Source: Rhodospirillaceae bacterium (GTDB lineage: Bacteria > Pseudomonadota > Alphaproteobacteria > GCA-2746255). From it: a stretch of DNA of 54,047 nucleotides. Location: contig NVWO01000032.1 of the NCBI GenBank assembly GCA_002746255.1, positions 1 to 54,047 of the forward strand, read 5' to 3'. The translations under genes and the position numbers were made by a program. Under the pieces are notes generated by a model. That model saw nothing but the letters and a program-made list of their open reading frames with translations, was not told where the DNA came from and searched no databases. Positions within the stretch are counted from its first letter, which is position 1; each line of letters begins with the position of its first letter. This document shows positions 38,285 to 47,919 of this stretch, in pieces.

Positions 38285-40123
38285 GTGCTGGAAAGTTCTA
38301 TAGCTGGGGATCAGCTTCCCGTTACGGGAGAAAGCTTTGCCGCCCTTCTAGACGAATCGTTGGGCATGGGGAAAAGCCTTGAGGGGAGTGTCGTTAAAGG
38401 CACAATCCTGGGCATCGACAATGACCTTGTGCTGATTGATGTCGGGTTGAAGGCGGAAGGCTATGTTGCTCTGAAAGAGTTTGCCGAGGCAGGGCAGACG
38501 CCTGAGATCAAGACCGGCGATGTCGTCGATGTTTACCTTGTTCGCATGGAAAACAAGAACGGCGAGGCAATTCTCAGCCGTGAAAAGGCGCGTCGCGAGG
38601 AATCGTGGAACGTTCTTGAAGAGGCTTTCAAGGAGAGCCGTCACGTGTCGGGTGTAATGTTCGGTCGCGTGAAAGGCGGCTTTACGGTGGACCTGTCCGG
38701 TGCCGTGGCCTTCCTGCCGGGAAGCCAGGTGGACCTTCGCCCCATTCGCGATGTCAACCACCTTATGGGCACGCCGCAGATATTCCAGATTCTAAAAATG
38801 GATCGCCGCCGCAGCAACATCGTTGTTTCGCGCCGCGCCGTGCTTGAAGAATCCCGCGCCTCGGCGCGTTCCGAACTTATTGCCACCCTTCAGGAAGGCC
38901 AGGTTCGCGAGGGCGTGGTCAAGAACATCACCGATTACGGTGCGTTCGTCGATTTGGGCGGCGTGGATGGCTTGCTGCATGTGACGGACATCGCCTGGCG
39001 GCGGATAAACCACCCTTCCGACGTGCTGAACATCGGCGAAACTGTGAAGGTAAAGGTCATTCGTTTCAACTCGGAAACCCAGCGCATCAGCCTGGGCATG
39101 AAGCAGCTTGAGGCGGATCCATGGGATGGCATCGAGTCGAAATATCAGGTCAGTGGCGTCTTCACCGGCCGGGTCACGAACATCACCGACTACGGCGCGT
39201 TCGTCGAGTTGGAGCCCGGCGTGGAAGGCCTTGTGCATGTTTCCGAAATGAGCTGGACGAAAAAGAACGTCCACCCCGGCAAGATCATCTCGACCAGCCA
39301 GGAAGTCGAAGTCAAGGTGCTGGACGTTGATCGCGAACGCCGGCGCATCAGTCTCGGTCTCAAGCAATGCATGCAAAACCCATGGGAAGCGTTTTGCGAG
39401 ACCCATAAGGCAGGTGCCATCGTTGAAGGCGAAATCAAGAACGTCACCGAATTTGGCGTGTTCATCGGCCTGACCGAAGACCTCGACGGCATGGTGCATC
39501 TTTCGGACCTGGATTGGGTCCGGCCGGGCGAAGAGGTTCTGGCCGAGTTCAACAAGGGGGACATGGTCAAGGCGAAGGTGCTGGAAGTTGATGTCGAGAA
39601 GGGGCGTGTCAGCCTCGGTCTCAAGCAGCTTACCGAAGACCCCTATCACGGCGAAGGCCCCAGTGAATTTAAGAAGGGCAGCCGCGTCACCTGTACGGTG
39701 GTTACCGTTCAGGAACGCGGCATCGACGTTCAGGTCGCCGATCAGTTCACGGCCTTCATTCGCAGGGGGGATCTATCGCGCGATCGTAGCGAACAACGGC
39801 CCGACCGTTTCGCAGCCGGCGACAAGGTGGATGCGCTGGTAACGGCTTTCGATGCGAAAAGCCGGAAGCTTGGTCTTTCGATCAAGGCGCTTGAAGTTCG
39901 GGAAGAAAAGAAGGCAATGGCGCAATACGGCTCCTCCGACAGCGGTGCAAGCCTGGGCGATATCCTGGGCGCGGCGCTTCACAAGAAGTCCGCCGAGAAG
40001 GCCGCGAATAAAACCGAGGACGCCAGCGCCGAGGACGCCAGCGCTGAGGATACAGATGCCGAGGACGCCAGCGCTGAGGATACAGATGCCGAGGACGCCA
40101 GCGCCGAGGAAAAAGACGCCTAA
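38285..40123 (+). CDS. rpsA: 30S ribosomal protein S1
   Basis: S1 binds mRNA and helps load it onto the 30S subunit. The 612-residue protein has six S1/OB-fold repeats, recognisable by recurring KNITDYGAFVDLGGVDGLLHV-like strands, and a long acidic tail. The tail holds a perfect 30-bp tandem duplication encoding EDASAEDTDA twice. I chose the GTG at 38285, with AGGAG about 10 nt upstream; an ATG at 38240 would add a basic 15-residue extension but has no well-spaced site. Confidence 0.95.
   Translation: MLESSIAGDQLPVTGESFAALLDESLGMGKSLEGSVVKGTILGIDNDLVLIDVGLKAEGYVALKEFAEAGQTPEIKTGDVVDVYLVRMENKNGEAILSREKARREESWNVLEEAFKESRHVSGVMFGRVKGGFTVDLSGAVAFLPGSQVDLRPIRDVNHLMGTPQIFQILKMDRRRSNIVVSRRAVLEESRASARSELIATLQEGQVREGVVKNITDYGAFVDLGGVDGLLHVTDIAWRRINHPSDVLNIGETVKVKVIRFNSETQRISLGMKQLEADPWDGIESKYQVSGVFTGRVTNITDYGAFVELEPGVEGLVHVSEMSWTKKNVHPGKIISTSQEVEVKVLDVDRERRRISLGLKQCMQNPWEAFCETHKAGAIVEGEIKNVTEFGVFIGLTEDLDGMVHLSDLDWVRPGEEVLAEFNKGDMVKAKVLEVDVEKGRVSLGLKQLTEDPYHGEGPSEFKKGSRVTCTVVTVQERGIDVQVADQFTAFIRRGDLSRDRSEQRPDRFAAGDKVDALVTAFDAKSRKLGLSIKALEVREEKKAMAQYGSSDSGASLGDILGAALHKKSAEKAANKTEDASAEDASAEDTDAEDASAEDTDAEDASAEEKDA
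40016..40110 (+). repeat. 30-bp tandem repeat in the rpsA tail
   Basis: 40031-40060 and 40061-40090 are identical 30-mers. Partial copies of 15 bp (40016-40030) and about 20 bp (40091-40110) flank them. They encode the acidic decapeptide EDASAEDTDA, in frame, just before the stop. Confidence 0.95.
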
Positions 40124-40165
40124 GGGCGGCGGCATTTTCAAAGCGAAGGCCTGTTTGGAGGCGCA

Positions 40166-41068
40166 TTGTCCCTGGATGCTGACATCCGCATCGACCGTCA
40201 AACCCTAAAACGCAAGCTCGCGTTCTGGCGTGTGCTTGCCATTCTTGCCGTGGTTGTCGGGCTTTTGGTCATTGGCGGCGGTGGCTTGAATTCGATGCGT
40301 GGGCCTTACATCGCCCGCGTTGATGTCACCGGAATTATCGTCGATGATCGCGACCGGGACGCCGTTTTGCGGGCGATTGCAGAAGACGATCGCATCAAGG
40401 CCGTGATTGTCCATATCGATAGCCCAGGCGGGACGATGGTCGGCGGGGAGGCAATCTACAGCGCCTTGCGCGACATTGCCGAACAGAAACCCGTCGTCGC
40501 TGTCCTTGGTACGGTTGCTGCTTCCGGCGGCTATATGACGGCGCTTGCCGCCGATTACATCCTTGCTCGCGCAGGCACCATCACCGGCTCGATCGGCGTC
40601 ATTTTCCAGACCGCCGAAATTACGTCTCTGCTGGAGAAGCTGGGCATCAAAACGACGGCGATCAAAAGCGCGCCGCTAAAAGCATCGCCGTCACCCCTCG
40701 AAAAACTGACACCGCAGGTGCGACACGTCACTCAGGCCATGGTTGACGACATGTTCAGCGTTTTCGTCGCGATGGTGGCGGATCGCCGCGGCATGGGTCT
40801 TGAGACGGCGCGCGCGCTTGCCGATGGGCGGGTCTATACCGGCCGCCAGGCCCTAGCCAGAAAACTGGTGGACGCCCTGGGGGGTGAAGGGGCGGCCCGG
40901 AAATGGTTGGAGGCGGCGCGAGGGGTTGCCCCAGGCCTGGCCATTCGCGACGTCGCGATCCATCCTGAACCCCTGCCATGGCGCCAAGCCATCACCGAAA
41001 TTGTAGGAAAAACGGTTTTTTCTGAAAGGCTTACCCTTGACGGCCTGGTTTCGCTCTGGCACCCTTAA
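40166..41068 (+). CDS. sppA: Signal peptide peptidase SppA (short form)
   Basis: A 300-residue membrane-anchored serine protease that degrades cleaved signal peptides. One membrane segment lies at about residues 22-42. The nucleophile is the Ser in GTVAASGGYM and the general base Lys lies in KSAPLKASPSPLE; HIDSPGG precedes them. It is the half-length form. The start is TTG at 40166 behind GGAGG. Confidence 0.94.
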   Translation: MSLDADIRIDRQTLKRKLAFWRVLAILAVVVGLLVIGGGGLNSMRGPYIARVDVTGIIVDDRDRDAVLRAIAEDDRIKAVIVHIDSPGGTMVGGEAIYSALRDIAEQKPVVAVLGTVAASGGYMTALAADYILARAGTITGSIGVIFQTAEITSLLEKLGIKTTAIKSAPLKASPSPLEKLTPQVRHVTQAMVDDMFSVFVAMVADRRGMGLETARALADGRVYTGRQALARKLVDALGGEGAARKWLEAARGVAPGLAIRDVAIHPEPLPWRQAITEIVGKTVFSERLTLDGLVSLWHP

Positions 41069-41115
41069 GTGGCGGCATTCGCCATCTGCGTTGATCGACA
41101 GGCAGTGCGAAACAC

Positions 41116-41156
41116 GCGCAAAACAATGTATGCGCGCAAAACATGTGTGCAAAACA
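41116..41156 (+). repeat. Three copies of GYGCAAAACA upstream of ihfB
   Basis: GCGCAAAACA occurs at 41116-41125 and 41134-41143, and GTGCAAAACA at 41147-41156, with the surrounding ATGT bases partly repeated. Just after, GATCTGG also occurs twice (41166 and 41180). This is the ihfB leader, so it could be an operator or a remnant of slippage. Confidence 0.75.
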
Positions 41157-41191
41157 TATGCGGATGATCTGGGCGGACGATCTGGACGACA

Positions 41192-41476
41192 ATGACAAAA
41201 TCCGAACTCATTCAATTTCTGGCGGAACAGAACCCGCATCTTTACCAGCGGGATATCGAGCGTGTCATCGCAACAGTTTTTGACGAGATTACCACCGCCC
41301 TTGCCCATGGGGAGCGGGTTGAGCTGCGCGGTTTCGGCGCGTTCTCGGTGAAACGTCGCGATGCCCGGATTGGGCGCAATCCGCGAACCGGTGAAACGGT
41401 CCACGTAGCCGAAAAGTTCATTCCTTTTTTCAAGACCGGCAAGGAACTTCGGGAGCGGCTGAACGGCAAGGCCTGA
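41192..41476 (+). CDS. ihfB: Integration host factor beta subunit
   Basis: A 94-residue HU/IHF-fold DNA-bending protein. It has the hallmark arm [15 protein letters not shown] and the [13 protein letters not shown] strand. As IhfB it pairs with IhfA, which is encoded elsewhere, and it assists sigma-54 promoters among others. The position after rpsA-sppA is the usual one. Confidence 0.95.
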   Translation: MTKSELIQFLAEQNPHLYQRDIERVIATVFDEITTALAHGERVELRGFGAFSVKRRDARIGRNPRTGETVHVAEKFIPFFKTGKELRERLNGKA

Positions 41477-41528
41477 GGCCCCGCCGATCCCCAAACCCGC
41501 CTTCCGGGCCGGAGCGAGACTTCAGGCC

Positions 41529-41870
41529 ATGCGGTTTCTTGCCCGCCTTTTCGCCTTTACCTTCGCCATTTCTGCGGCGTTCTTTGCCGCCGCCAATCCC
41601 GGCGATCTGACGGTTCAGCTGTGGCCGCTGCCCTATGTCGTAACCCTGCCCATTTATGCGGCGGTGCTTGGGGCGGCGATTTTAGGCTTTTTTGCCGGTG
41701 CCCTGGCCGTTTGGCCATCGCTTCGTCGTTCGCGGCGTGAGGTGCGGCGCGAGGCGAAGGCCATCACCGTCCTTGAGGAAGAAACGGCCCGCCTTGGCGG
41801 CCATCTGGAGACGGCGCCGGCGTCGCGGTCCTTCTTCCGGCGGCGGCTTTTTGGGCGCAAGGGCCCGTAA
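41529..41870 (+). CDS. LapA domain membrane protein
   Basis: A 113-residue protein of the LapA/DUF1049 type, with two membrane segments (about residues 5-23 and 36-62) and a basic, coiled-coil-like cytoplasmic end. E. coli LapA works with LapB in controlling LPS synthesis; the same role here is inference, and no lapB follows. A GCCCG/CGGGC hairpin overlaps the stop codon. Confidence 0.78.
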   Translation: MRFLARLFAFTFAISAAFFAAANPGDLTVQLWPLPYVVTLPIYAAVLGAAILGFFAGALAVWPSLRRSRREVRREAKAITVLEEETARLGGHLETAPASRSFFRRRLFGRKGP

Positions 41871-41949
41871 CGGGCGGGCTGGGTGGCGTCTGCAAAAACC
41901 TGCTATACAGGGCGCATCTTGTTCAGGCCGCGACCCTTCGCGCGAAGGG

Positions 41950-41980
41950 GTGTTTTTACAACCCGTGTTTTTAGAAACCC
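41950..41980 (+). repeat. Imperfect 15/16-bp tandem repeat before pyrF
   Basis: GTGTTTTTACAACCC (41950-41964) is followed directly by GTGTTTTTAGAAACCC (41965-41980). They lie 25 nt before the pyrF start. Confidence 0.8.
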
Positions 41981-42004
41981 ACGGCTATGTGAGCGTCGAA
42001 TTTC

Positions 42005-42778
42005 ATGACCGGAGGCAATTCCGCCCGGAAAATTTTCTGCGCAATCGACACGGACGTTCTTGATACGGCCGTGACCCTTGCGCGCGCCCTTGGCGGCCAG
42101 GTTGGCGGCATCAAGCTGGGGCTTGAATTTTTCACTGCGTTTGGATCGCAAGGCGTTGCCGCACTTGGCAAGGCAGCGTCTGGCAAGGCAGCGTCTGGCG
42201 AGGCCGCATCTGGTGACGTGCCGCCGCTTTTTCTGGATCTGAAATATCACGACATTCCCAACACGGTCGCCGGCGCCGTAGCTGCCGCTGTGGCGATGAA
42301 GCCGGCCTTCCTTACCTTGCACATAGCCGGCGGCGCGGCGATGCTGCGCGCCGCGACTTTGGCGGCGGCGGACGCTGCGCGCGAAGCAAAAATTGATTGT
42401 CCCCTTCTTTTGGGGGTGACGGTGCTGACCAGTCTGGACGCGGACGACCTTGACGCCATCGGCCTGCGCGGCCCCGTGGGGGAGCGCGCGCTTCGCCTTG
42501 CCGAACTTGCGGCGGAGGCCGGCCTTGATGGCGTTGTGGCGTCGGCACGCGAGGTGCGCGCCATTCGCGAACGGCTTGGCCCGGATTTCAAACTTGTCGT
42601 GCCGGGAATCCGACCCGCCTTTGCCCATAGTGCCGCAGATCAGAAACGGACGGCAACGCCGGCCGAGGCGCTGGCGGCGGGTGCCGATTTTCTCGTCATC
42701 GGCAGGCCGATCGCAAAAGCCCCCGATCCGCTGGCGGCCCTGCGCCGGATTGTCGAGGAAATCGACGGCAAGTCATGA
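42005..42778 (+). CDS. pyrF: Orotidine 5'-phosphate decarboxylase with a repeat insertion
   Basis: PyrF decarboxylates OMP to UMP. The 257-residue TIM barrel has the first Asp in FCAIDTDVLD, the catalytic array DLKYHDIP, and the phosphate-binding PGIRP and VIGRPI. It is about 15-20 residues longer than usual: between GVAAL and FLDLK lies GKAASGKAASGEAASGD, three 15-bp repeats. The insertion directly precedes the strand with the catalytic lysine. The stop overlaps trpF (ATGA). Confidence 0.95.
   Translation: MTGGNSARKIFCAIDTDVLDTAVTLARALGGQVGGIKLGLEFFTAFGSQGVAALGKAASGKAASGEAASGDVPPLFLDLKYHDIPNTVAGAVAAAVAMKPAFLTLHIAGGAAMLRAATLAAADAAREAKIDCPLLLGVTVLTSLDADDLDAIGLRGPVGERALRLAELAAEAGLDGVVASAREVRAIRERLGPDFKLVVPGIRPAFAHSAADQKRTATPAEALAAGADFLVIGRPIAKAPDPLAALRRIVEEIDGKS
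42167..42211 (+). repeat. 15-bp repeat, three copies, inside pyrF
   Basis: GGCAAGGCAGCGTCT occurs exactly at 42167-42181 and 42182-42196, and as GGCGAGGCCGCATCT at 42197-42211. The unit keeps the frame and encodes GKAAS, GKAAS, GEAAS. Confidence 0.97.
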
Positions 42779-43413
42779 CGATTGAAGCAAAAATCTGCGG
42801 CATTGCAACGCCAGACGCCCTTGGGGCGGCGGTCGAAGGGGGCGCAAAGTTCGTCGGCTTTGTCTTCTACGGCCCTTCGCCGCGGAACGTCTCCCCGGAC
42901 GTCGCGCGCCGGCTTGCCGATGCGACGCCAGCGACGGTGCAGAAGGTCGGGCTTTTTGTGGACGCGACGGATGGGGCGATGGCATCGGTTTGCGAGACGG
43001 TGCCGCTCGATTTTCTGCAATTGCATGGCGAGGAAACGCCAGAGCGTGTCGCCGCCATTCGGGAAAAATTCGCCTTGCCTGTGATAAAAGCCATTCGTCT
43101 TGGCGCGGCAAGCGACGTTTCTCGCGCAGATGCCTATCTGGAGGTGGCCGACCGATTGTTGTTCGATGCGCGCGGGCCGGTGGGAAGCCTTCCCGGAGGC
43201 AGAGGGCAAGCCTTTGAATGGGAATGGCTTTTAGGGTATGACGGGTCTATCCCCTGGCTGTTGTCGGGGGGGTTGAACGCCTCTAATGTGGCAAATGCCG
43301 TTCGCTTAAGCGGTGCGTGCGCGGTTGACGTTTCCTCCGGCGTTGAGGACAGGCCGGGTCATAAGGACCCGAGGCGGATCGCTGAATTTCTTTCGGCGGT
43401 TTCGGCGCTTTGA
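42775..43413 (+). CDS. trpF: Phosphoribosylanthranilate isomerase
   Basis: TrpF converts phosphoribosylanthranilate to CdRP in tryptophan synthesis. The 212-residue TIM barrel has the catalytic Cys in AKICGIATP (about residue 8), [21 protein letters not shown], and [10 protein letters not shown] with the catalytic Asp in LLFDARG. It is coupled to pyrF and followed by trpB-trpA. Confidence 0.96.
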   Translation: MTIEAKICGIATPDALGAAVEGGAKFVGFVFYGPSPRNVSPDVARRLADATPATVQKVGLFVDATDGAMASVCETVPLDFLQLHGEETPERVAAIREKFALPVIKAIRLGAASDVSRADAYLEVADRLLFDARGPVGSLPGGRGQAFEWEWLLGYDGSIPWLLSGGLNASNVANAVRLSGACAVDVSSGVEDRPGHKDPRRIAEFLSAVSAL

Positions 43414-43447
43414 TATTTTAGGTCAGGGAAGGCTTGAGACAAACGAC

Positions 43448-44674
43448 ATGACGGAAACGGCCAGACAAACGCACAACGCCTATCGCAATGGGCCCGATGC
43501 CGATGGGCATTTTGGGATCTATGGCGGTCGCTTCGTTGCGGAAACCCTGATGCCGCTTGTCCTTGAGGTGGGGAAGGCCTATGAGGCGGCCAAGGCAGAC
43601 AACGCCTTTGTCCGCGACCTTGCCTATTACCTCAAATATTATGCCGGGCGTCCCTCGCCGCTTTATTTTGCCGAAGGGCTTACCCGGCATTTCGGTGGTG
43701 CGAAGCTCTACTTCAAGCGGGACGAGCTGAACCACACGGGCGCGCACAAGATCAACAATTGCATTGGTCAGGCGTTGCTTGCCCGCAAGATGAAAAAAAC
43801 CCGCATCATTGCCGAGACCGGCGCGGGCCAGCATGGGGTTGCGACGGCAACCATCTGCGCGTTGTTTGGTCTGGATTGCCGCATCTACATGGGCGAAGTC
43901 GATATGAAGCGGCAATCGCCGAACGTTTTTAGGATGAAGCTGCTGGGCGCGGAAATTGTGCCGGTCACGTCTGGTTCGTCGACGTTGAAGGATGCGATGA
44001 ACGAGGCGTTGCGCGATTGGGTGGCGAATGTGGACGACACCTACTACCTGATTGGCACCGCCGCAGGCCCGCATCCCTATCCGCAAATGGTGCGCGATTT
44101 TCAATGCGTGATCGGCGGCGAGACAAAAAAGCAGATGATGGAAGCCGAAGGCCGTAACCCCGATACCCTGGTGGCGTGCATCGGTGGCGGGTCGAACGCC
44201 ATCGGTCTGTTCCACCCTTTTCTGGACGACCCTGATGTGGCGATGATCGGGGTCGAGGCGGCCGGCAAGGGCCTTGAAACGGACGCCCATGCCGCCTCCC
44301 TTGCCGCCGGATCGCCTGGTGTTCTCCATGGCAACCGCACCTATCTGTTGCAGGATGACGACGGGCAGATCCAGAACGCGCATTCGATTTCCGCTGGCCT
44401 TGATTATCCCGGCATCGGGCCGGAGCATGCCTGGCTTCATGATTCAGGCCGGGTGGACTATGTGGCCATTACTGACAGCGAAGCCCTGGATGCCTTTCAG
44501 CTTTGCGCGCGCAAGGAGGGCATTATCCCGGCCCTTGAACCGGCGCACGCCCTTGCCCATGTCGCAAAAATCGCCCCGGATTTGCCGGCGGACCATCTGC
44601 TTGTCATGAATCTTTGCGGTCGCGGCGACAAGGATATCTTCACGGTTGCCGATGCGTTGGGGATCGTGCTTTGA
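43448..44674 (+). CDS. trpB: Tryptophan synthase beta chain
   Basis: TrpB condenses indole with serine using PLP. The 408-residue protein has the PLP lysine in [14 protein letters not shown], the [11 protein letters not shown] loop, the phosphate-binding [12 protein letters not shown] and the C-terminal [11 protein letters not shown] use the ATG at 43448. Its stop overlaps the trpA TTG start. Confidence 0.98.
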   Translation: MTETARQTHNAYRNGPDADGHFGIYGGRFVAETLMPLVLEVGKAYEAAKADNAFVRDLAYYLKYYAGRPSPLYFAEGLTRHFGGAKLYFKRDELNHTGAHKINNCIGQALLARKMKKTRIIAETGAGQHGVATATICALFGLDCRIYMGEVDMKRQSPNVFRMKLLGAEIVPVTSGSSTLKDAMNEALRDWVANVDDTYYLIGTAAGPHPYPQMVRDFQCVIGGETKKQMMEAEGRNPDTLVACIGGGSNAIGLFHPFLDDPDVAMIGVEAAGKGLETDAHAASLAAGSPGVLHGNRTYLLQDDDGQIQNAHSISAGLDYPGIGPEHAWLHDSGRVDYVAITDSEALDAFQLCARKEGIIPALEPAHALAHVAKIAPDLPADHLLVMNLCGRGDKDIFTVADALGIVL

Positions 44675-45555
44675 GCGTAGAGAAGCCCTCCGCACCCAGC
44701 TCTCGCCTGGCCGTGCGGTTTGCCGAATTGGCCGAGGCCGGCCGGGCCGGCTTCATTCCCTTTATCACGGCGGGGGACCCCGATGCGGCGACCTCCCTTG
44801 CCATCCTTGAAGGCCTGGCGGACGCGGGCGCGGATGTGATCGAGCTTGGCATGCCGTTTTCGGACCCGATGGCTGACGGCCCGACAATCCAGGCAAGTTC
44901 GCTGCGCGCGCTGAAAGCCGGCGCCACCCTTCGCCACACCCTTGCGATGGTGCGTGAATTTCGCAAGGAGAACACGCAAACGCCCCTCGTCCTGATGGGC
45001 TATTACAACCCCATTTATGTTTATGGCGTGGCGGCCTTTTTGCGCGACGCGCTGGACGCGGGCGTTGATGGCCTGATCGTTGTGGATTTGCCGCCCGAGG
45101 AAGATCGCGAGCTTTGTCTGCCGGCGGTAAAGACGGGCCTGCCTTTTATCCGTCTGGCGACACCGACGACGGACGATCAACGCGTGGCGAAGGTTCTCGA
45201 AAATGCGAGCGGCTTTCTCTATTACGTTTCAATTGCCGGCATCACCGGCACGCGCGCGGCACCCGATGCCGTTGTGGCCAAGGCGGTGGCGCGTCTTCGT
45301 CAGCATACGGCGCTGCCCATTGCCGTTGGCTTTGGCATTCGTTCCCCGGAACAGGCGGAAAAGATTGCCGGCACGGCCGACGCCGTTGTCGTTGGCTCGG
45401 CAGTGGTGGCGAAGATCGAAGCGGGGCTTGCATCAAACGCGTCCCAGGCGGAGGTGGTCGCCGCCGTTCTTCATTTTGTTACGGAACTGTCCGATGGCGT
45501 GCGCCGCGCCGTTCATAAACCAAAACCATCCGTTTCCAGAAAGGGCGTTGCATGA
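44671..45555 (+). CDS. trpA: Tryptophan synthase alpha chain
   Basis: TrpA cleaves indole-3-glycerol phosphate to indole, channelled to TrpB. The 294-residue barrel has catalytic Glu in [17 protein letters not shown] and Asp further on in [10 protein letters not shown], with [10 protein letters not shown] as the phosphate loop. The start is a TTG at 44671 overlapping the trpB stop (TTGA), which puts [13 protein letters not shown] at the N-terminus. Its stop overlaps accD. Confidence 0.96.
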   Translation: MSVEKPSAPSSRLAVRFAELAEAGRAGFIPFITAGDPDAATSLAILEGLADAGADVIELGMPFSDPMADGPTIQASSLRALKAGATLRHTLAMVREFRKENTQTPLVLMGYYNPIYVYGVAAFLRDALDAGVDGLIVVDLPPEEDRELCLPAVKTGLPFIRLATPTTDDQRVAKVLENASGFLYYVSIAGITGTRAAPDAVVAKAVARLRQHTALPIAVGFGIRSPEQAEKIAGTADAVVVGSAVVAKIEAGLASNASQAEVVAAVLHFVTELSDGVRRAVHKPKPSVSRKGVA

Positions 45556-46460
45556 ATTGGTTGCGTAACTTTGTTCGTCCCAAAATTCGGGCCATCGTTC
45601 GCAAGCGCGACGTGCCGGAAAATCTTTGGGAAATCTGTCCCGATTGCGGGCAGATGATTTTTCACCGTGAATTGGAAGCGAATTTACGGGTTTGTCCGGA
45701 ATGCGGCTTCCACATGCGGCTTTCGGCGACGGCGCGGCTGGCCCTGCTTTTCGACGGGGGGGAATATCAGCGGGTTGAACTGCCAGACGTGCCTGCGGAT
45801 CCACTGAAATTCCGCGACAAGCGGCGTTACGCGGAGCGTTTAAAGGACGCGCGCACCAAGACCGGTGAGGCGGACGCGATCCTTGTGGCCCACGGGAAAA
45901 TCGGCGGGATTCATACCGTTGTTGCTGCCTTTAATTTTGCCTTTATGGGTGGGTCCATGGGCATGGCCGTCGGTGAGGGCATCGTGACGGCAGCGCGGCT
46001 TGCCCTGCTCCAGGAATCGCCGTTTGTCATCATTCCCGCTTCCGGCGGCGCGCGCATGCAGGAAGGCGTGCTGTCCCTGATGCAGATGGCGCGCACAACG
46101 GTGGTTATTCAGGAAATCAAGGAGGCGGGCCTGCCCTATATCGTCCTTTTGACGAACCCGACGACCGGCGGCGTTACGGCATCTTTTGCCATGCTTGGCG
46201 ATCTAGCCATTGCCGAGCCGGGTGCCATCATCGGCTTTGCCGGCGCGCGTGTGATTGAAACAACGATTCGCGAATCCCTGCCGGAGGGGTTTCAGCGCGC
46301 GGAATACCTTCTTCAGCACGGGATGATTGACATGGTGGTGCCGCGCTCAGAGCTTCGCGATACCCTGGCGCGTATTTTAGGGCTGCTGCGCAATCGCGAC
46401 CCGGCGGGTGAAATCGTTCCCATCGCGCAGCCTTCGGTAGCGCCACCCCGTCCGGACTGA
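45552..46460 (+). CDS. accD: Acetyl-CoA carboxylase carboxyltransferase beta subunit
   Basis: AccD with AccA transfers the carboxyl group from carboxybiotin to acetyl-CoA. The 302-residue protein has the zinc ribbon CPDCGQM...CPECGFH (about residues 29-51) and the carboxyltransferase core with [11 protein letters not shown] and [16 protein letters not shown]. The trpA-accD-folC order is widespread in proteobacteria. Confidence 0.97.
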   Translation: MNWLRNFVRPKIRAIVRKRDVPENLWEICPDCGQMIFHRELEANLRVCPECGFHMRLSATARLALLFDGGEYQRVELPDVPADPLKFRDKRRYAERLKDARTKTGEADAILVAHGKIGGIHTVVAAFNFAFMGGSMGMAVGEGIVTAARLALLQESPFVIIPASGGARMQEGVLSLMQMARTTVVIQEIKEAGLPYIVLLTNPTTGGVTASFAMLGDLAIAEPGAIIGFAGARVIETTIRESLPEGFQRAEYLLQHGMIDMVVPRSELRDTLARILGLLRNRDPAGEIVPIAQPSVAPPRPD

Positions 46461-46486
46461 TCGTCCATGTCGTTTCGCAGATTCCC

Positions 46487-47890
46487 GTGACGCTGATGGT
46501 GGACCCGATTCTCGAACGATTGTCGGCACTTCACCCAAAGGCGATTGACCTTTCGCTTGACCGGATCGAACGCCTGTTGGCGGCACTTGGCAACCCGCAG
46601 GCAGCACTTCCACCGGTTGTTCACGTGGCGGGTACAAACGGCAAGGGGTCGGTCATTGCCTTCTTGCGGGCGATTTTCGAGGCCGCCGGCTATCGCGTCC
46701 ATGCCTATATTTCGCCCCACCTTGTTCGTTTCAACGAGCGCATTCGCTTAAGCGGGCGGCTGATTGATGAGGCGGCTCTGGCCCGTCTGCTTGCGCGCTG
46801 CGAGGCGGCGAATGAGAAGAAAGCGATTACCTTTTTTGAAATCACGACCGCCGCTGCCTTTCTGGCTTTTGCGGAAGCGCGTGCGGCGGGTGATGTGCTG
46901 TTGCTTGAGACGGGGCTTGGCGGGCGACTGGACGCGACGAATTTGGTCGCCAGGCCACTTCTGTCCGTGTTGACGCCAATTGCAATGGACCACACGCAAT
47001 TTCTGGGGCCTTCTCTTGAGGGGATTGCAGCCGAGAAGGCGGCGATTTTGAAGCCAGGCGTGCCGGCCATCATCGGTCCACAGCGGCGCGCGGCGGCGGC
47101 GGTTATCAAAGCGCGGGCGCAGGCAATTCATGCGCCGCTTTTCCGGGCGGGACAGGAATGGTCGATTGCCGTCACCGGAGAAGGGATGGAATATCGCGAC
47201 GGAATGGGTGCAATCCCGCTTCCCTTGCCGGCCCTTGCCGGGGACCACCAGATTGAAAATGCCGGCATTGCCGTGGCGGCGGCACGCGCGTGCGTGGCCC
47301 GCGAGTGCGTGGCCCGCAGTTGTATGGTTCACGGCGATACCGGCGGCAGTGCGGTGCACGACGGTGCGGTGCGCGTTGGGGCCGATTTTTCGATTTCCAA
47401 CGCGGCCCTGGCCGAAGGCTTGCAAAAGGTCCGCTGGCCAGCGCGTTTGCAGCGCCTTTTGCGTGGGCCGTTGCTTGCCCTGCTGCCGCCAGGGGCCGAA
47501 CTTTGGATCGATGGCGGGCACAATGCCCATGCGGGCGCGGCGCTTGGCCGTTGGGCGGGGGCACAACCGTACCCCCTTTCCCTTGTCGTCGGCATGATGG
47601 CAACGAAAGACCCGGAGGCCTTTCTGAAGCCTCTGGCACCCTATGTGGACGTGTTTTGCGCGGTGCCCATCGCCGGCAGCAGTGCGGCGGCGCTTTCTCC
47701 GGCGGCACTGGTTGCCGCAGCAAGGCGTGTGGGGATCGAGAAGGCCTTTGCCGCCGATGACCCCGGGTCGGCGATCCGCCGCGTCGTTGCGGCCGGTTCC
47801 CCCCCGGCACCCCGGGTTCTGATGGCCGGCTCCCTTTACCTTGCCGGTGAGGTGCTTGGGCCTGAATTTCCGCCCGACCCCCTGTCCTAG
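46487..47890 (+). CDS. folC: Dihydrofolate/folylpolyglutamate synthase with a repeat insertion
   Basis: FolC adds glutamate to dihydropteroate and folates. The 467-residue Mur-ligase-type protein has the P-loop VAGTNGKGSV, YISPHLVRFNERI, LLETGLGGRLDATN, GDHQIENAGIAV and the C-terminal WIDGGHNAHAGAAL. Between AAARA and FSISNAAL lies an extra Cys- and Val-rich stretch of about 30 residues, including a 15-bp tandem repeat (47290-47319). The start is GTG at 46487, or ATG at 46496. Confidence 0.94.
   Translation: MTLMVDPILERLSALHPKAIDLSLDRIERLLAALGNPQAALPPVVHVAGTNGKGSVIAFLRAIFEAAGYRVHAYISPHLVRFNERIRLSGRLIDEAALARLLARCEAANEKKAITFFEITTAAAFLAFAEARAAGDVLLLETGLGGRLDATNLVARPLLSVLTPIAMDHTQFLGPSLEGIAAEKAAILKPGVPAIIGPQRRAAAAVIKARAQAIHAPLFRAGQEWSIAVTGEGMEYRDGMGAIPLPLPALAGDHQIENAGIAVAAARACVARECVARSCMVHGDTGGSAVHDGAVRVGADFSISNAALAEGLQKVRWPARLQRLLRGPLLALLPPGAELWIDGGHNAHAGAALGRWAGAQPYPLSLVVGMMATKDPEAFLKPLAPYVDVFCAVPIAGSSAAALSPAALVAAARRVGIEKAFAADDPGSAIRRVVAAGSPPAPRVLMAGSLYLAGEVLGPEFPPDPLS
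47290..47319 (+). repeat. 15-bp tandem repeat inside folC
   Basis: GTGCGTGGCCCGCGA (47290-47304) is followed by GTGCGTGGCCCGCAG (47305-47319). It keeps the frame and encodes CVARE CVARS-like pentapeptides. A second pair, GGTGCACGAC and GGTGCGGTGC, follows within 60 bp. Confidence 0.9.
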
Positions 47891-47919
47891 AGCGATTCTT
47901 GGCGTTACAATGCCGGGCA

